A DNA stretch of 64,000 nt from NCBI RefSeq assembly GCF_022024175.1, contig NZ_CP091794.1, positions 2,046,001 through 2,110,000 of the forward strand. Reading direction: 5' to 3'. Position 1 is the stretch's first letter; every line of letters starts with the position of its first letter. Position numbers and translations under genes: made by a program. The stretch is from Prevotella communis. GTDB taxonomy: Bacteria > Bacteroidota > Bacteroidia > Bacteroidales > Bacteroidaceae. The notes under the pieces were generated by a model that was not told the origin of the DNA, searched no databases, and was given only the letters and a program-made list of their open reading frames with translations. This document shows positions 62,169-64,000 of this stretch, one piece after another.

Positions 62169-62907
62169 TAGCGAACCGGTAACCTTCTGGCAGCACCTTG
62201 ATGTGCTCCGATGGGTCATCCTGCGTTCGCTGGTTGTCACCACTATCTTCGGCATTGCCGCCTTCTGTATGAAGGACTGGCTCTTTGCCGTTGTACTGGC
62301 TCCACGTACTAGCGAGTTCATCACCTTTCAGTGGCTGGGCGTAGAGCCATTCAGTATTCACCTGATGAACACGGGACTCACAGAGCAATTTATGACCCAC
62401 ATGCGTGTGGCCATCTATGCAGGTTTGCTCTGTGCCGCCCCATACGACATCTTCGAACTATTCCGTTTTGTTTCTCCCGGGCTTTACCAAAACGAACGTC
62501 GTGCTGTTTTCTGGGTAGTCACCACGGGCTATCTGATGTTTATTCTTGGCACCTTGCTCAACTATTTTCTGATTTTTCCCCTCACCGTGCGTTTTCTGGG
62601 GACCTATCAGGTCAGTGCAGAGGTAGAGAATATGCTCACACTTCAGTCTTATACAGACACACTTGTCTCTATGAGCCTAATCATGGGCATAATTTTTGAA
62701 CTCCCCATTGTATGTGCAATCCTTGGCCGTCTGCATCTTATCAGCTCCAGCCTCATGAGTCGTTATCGACGTCATGCCATCGTGGCAATCCTCGTCATTG
62801 CCGCCATCATCACCCCTACTACTGACATTTTCACCCTTCTGGTCGTCTCCCTGCCAATCTGGTTGCTCTATGAGTTCAGTATCCTTGTAGTGAAACTGAT
62901 TCGATAA
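62161..62907 (+). CDS. tatC: Twin-arginine translocase subunit TatC
   Basis: 248 residues, six membrane helices. Family features: '[20 protein letters not shown]' (cytoplasmic N-terminus of the FxxHLxELR type, with HLDVLRW), '[20 protein letters not shown]', '[20 protein letters not shown]', '[20 protein letters not shown]' and '[20 protein letters not shown]'. TatC binds twin-arginine signal peptides and recruits TatA. The start lies within the last codons of tatA, so translation is coupled. Confidence 0.95.
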   Translation: MNNSEPVTFWQHLDVLRWVILRSLVVTTIFGIAAFCMKDWLFAVVLAPRTSEFITFQWLGVEPFSIHLMNTGLTEQFMTHMRVAIYAGLLCAAPYDIFELFRFVSPGLYQNERRAVFWVVTTGYLMFILGTLLNYFLIFPLTVRFLGTYQVSAEVENMLTLQSYTDTLVSMSLIMGIIFELPIVCAILGRLHLISSSLMSRYRRHAIVAILVIAAIITPTTDIFTLLVVSLPIWLLYEFSILVVKLIR

Positions 62908-62940
62908 AGTCCACACCTTTACATTCTCTTTACAACAAAG

Positions 62941-63837
62941 ATGAAGAAGACTATTGTATTGCTCTACTTGATGGTATTGTGGACTTCAGTCATAATAGCC
63001 CAGAAACCACAAAGATTTCATCAAGAGTTGCCTGCAGGAAACTACAGTGGGATAACGGCTTTGGGGAATAACAGATATGCCGTGGTGAGCGACAAGTCGG
63101 AAACAGAGGGATTCTTTATTCTGCATATTGAGACAGACAGCGTCAAAGGGTGCATCACATCACTAGAGAACGAGGGATTTCAATCCAGCGGTTTGCCAAA
63201 CAGAGATGTAGAGGGAATCTGCTATCGCCCCACAACAAATACTGTTTTCATATCTGGAGAGAAGGATAATGAGGTATATGAATATACTTTGGATGGAAAA
63301 CGAACCGGACAACGCCTGGAGATGCCAGACATCTTCAAGAAGACAGGACACAACTACGGATTGGAATCGCTGACCTACGACAGGAAACGGCATTTATTCT
63401 ATACTACCTGTGAAAGGCTCCTGGAAGGTGACTCCCTGCTTCGTATCCAATCCTTCAGTGATAACCTGAAACCAGGGTTCTGCTACTATTATAAACCTGA
63501 TGAACCAATCAGTAAGAAGCATTTCTATGGAGTTTCGGAACTCTGCGCATTAGAAGACGGACGATTATTGGTTTTAGAGCGTCAGATTCGTGTGCCAAAA
63601 CTAAAACTGGGCGCATCCACCATTATCCGTATCTACGAGACTACGCCAACGGATAAGCCCATATTAGAAAAGAGATTAGTCAAAGAGTTTCGCACCCGAC
63701 TAAGTCTCACCAGTCGTAAGTTTGCGAATTACGAAGGACTCTGTGAGATACAGGGAAACCGTCTGCTACTGATTGCTGATTCACAGAACAGATTCAAAGG
63801 TTTTCTGCGCGACTGGTTTCTGATAATTGGATTTTAA
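62941..63837 (+). CDS. Esterase-like activity of phytase family protein
   Basis: 298 residues. Signal peptide about 1-20 (MKKTIVLLYLMVLWTSVIIA). The body is a propeller-like fold of the phytase-esterase family: 'YSGITALGNNRYAVVSDKSE', 'RDVEGICYRPTTNTVFISGE', 'NYGLESLTYDRKRHLFYTTC', 'YGVSELCALEDGRLLVLERQ' and 'ANYEGLCEIQGNRLLLIADS'. The repeating E-G/E-S-L pattern is the calcium-binding loop signature. It is exported; substrate unknown. It starts 33 bp after tatC but the signal peptide has no twin-arginine, so it is a Sec substrate. Confidence 0.82.
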   Translation: MKKTIVLLYLMVLWTSVIIAQKPQRFHQELPAGNYSGITALGNNRYAVVSDKSETEGFFILHIETDSVKGCITSLENEGFQSSGLPNRDVEGICYRPTTNTVFISGEKDNEVYEYTLDGKRTGQRLEMPDIFKKTGHNYGLESLTYDRKRHLFYTTCERLLEGDSLLRIQSFSDNLKPGFCYYYKPDEPISKKHFYGVSELCALEDGRLLVLERQIRVPKLKLGASTIIRIYETTPTDKPILEKRLVKEFRTRLSLTSRKFANYEGLCEIQGNRLLLIADSQNRFKGFLRDWFLIIGF

Positions 63838-63890
63838 AATACTCATGCCTGAAAATACGCAATTTATTTGGTGTTTTCCTTGCTTATTCG

Positions 63891-63898
63891 TATCTTTG
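63891..63898 (+). promoter_or_regulatory. Promoter for the gene at the right edge
   Basis: -7 box TATCTTTG with -33 TTTG at 63867-63870, spacing 20 bp. Confidence 0.8.
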
Positions 63899-63918
63899 TA
63901 GCCACAAATACTATTACT

Positions 63919-64000
63919 ATGCTTCGAAAAATCAGAATTACACTGGGCAGTGTGATGTTCATAGGACTGTCACTGCTGTTCCTGGACTTTACGGGAACAC
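63919..64000 (+). CDS. N-terminal fragment, probable 4Fe-4S binding membrane protein
   Basis: 27 codons are visible: MLRKIRITLGSVMFIGLSLL then FLDFTGT, running off the window. A short basic start, one hydrophobic helix and 'LFLDFTGT' recall the Bacteroidetes 4Fe-4S binding proteins of the NapH/CcoG-like group. No cysteine motif is in view, so the call rests on the N-terminus alone. It has its own good promoter. Confidence 0.5.
   Translation, partial: MLRKIRITLGSVMFIGLSLLFLDFTGT

Overview
The window looks like a chromosomal segment of a Prevotella-like member of the Bacteroidales. Evidence: nearly every promoter reads as the Bacteroidetes -7 box TAnnTTTG (mostly TACCTTTGCA or TAACTTTGCA); leaders are short and A-rich with no strong Shine-Dalgarno; and the families are typical of the phylum (DUF3256, DUF3078, DUF4296, DUF6057, DUF4369-TlpA, smalltalk protein, HU-HIG protein, DUF3987, lamin-tail OadG). 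Everything was read by eye from sequence; no database search was run.

Layout. 1-423 is the 5' end of an M16 metallopeptidase gene. 0.5-11.6 kb is an accessory, phage-flavoured island. On the minus strand it holds a four-helix-bundle suffix protein, a WYL regulator, a tiny membrane ORF overlapping a coiled-coil gene, a second gene sharing a 'FEAGS..QVFN' motif, an OB-like DUF3127 protein, a BRO/KilAC antirepressor, an unknown protein, a primase-like DUF3987 protein, another unknown, and a P5-like virion lysin. A lipocalin-SusD hybrid lipoprotein lies at 8.4-10.2 kb, and the HU-like plus smalltalk pair is on the plus strand. No integrase, transposase, CRISPR array or rRNA was seen. The island's right edge carries a candidate small RNA and a strongly internally deleted enolase remnant.

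12.3-24.4 kb: two tandem TlpA-type thioredoxins, two identical tRNA-Arg(ACG) genes, a PD40 lipoprotein with a CxxCH motif paired with a DUF6057 membrane protein, an exported GH2 beta-galactosidase, a GT2 glycosyltransferase with mtaB, and a small repeat lipoprotein. 24.5-31.7 kb (minus): a chain from valS through a YidE/AspT-type transporter to the gamma, biotin-carrier and beta subunits of a sodium-pumping decarboxylase. 31.8-37.7 kb (plus): mazG, lipoprotein, rnz, a short secreted protein, an L,D-transpeptidase, and an ECF sigma factor with a membrane partner and a periplasmic Spy-like protein. 37.7-46.2 kb (minus): a long operon headed by ileS (DksA-like, lspA, DUF4296, small ORF, an MFS gene broken by one amber codon, DUF151/UVR, rsmE, DUF3256).

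46.4-52.2 kb (plus): uxuA, then a pentose module (FGGY kinase, transketolase, rpiB). 52.3-64 kb: thrS, a DUF3078 protein diverging from yidC, DUF1846, an S9 peptidase, queC, tatA-tatC, a phytase-esterase-like protein, and the first codons of an apparent 4Fe-4S membrane protein. Most of the window is core housekeeping. The least explained biology is in the island: repeated hairpin/promoter junctions, 22-nt-period tandem arrays, a 25-nt inverted repeat flanking 8.9 kb, and a WYL-headed block of unknown genes.
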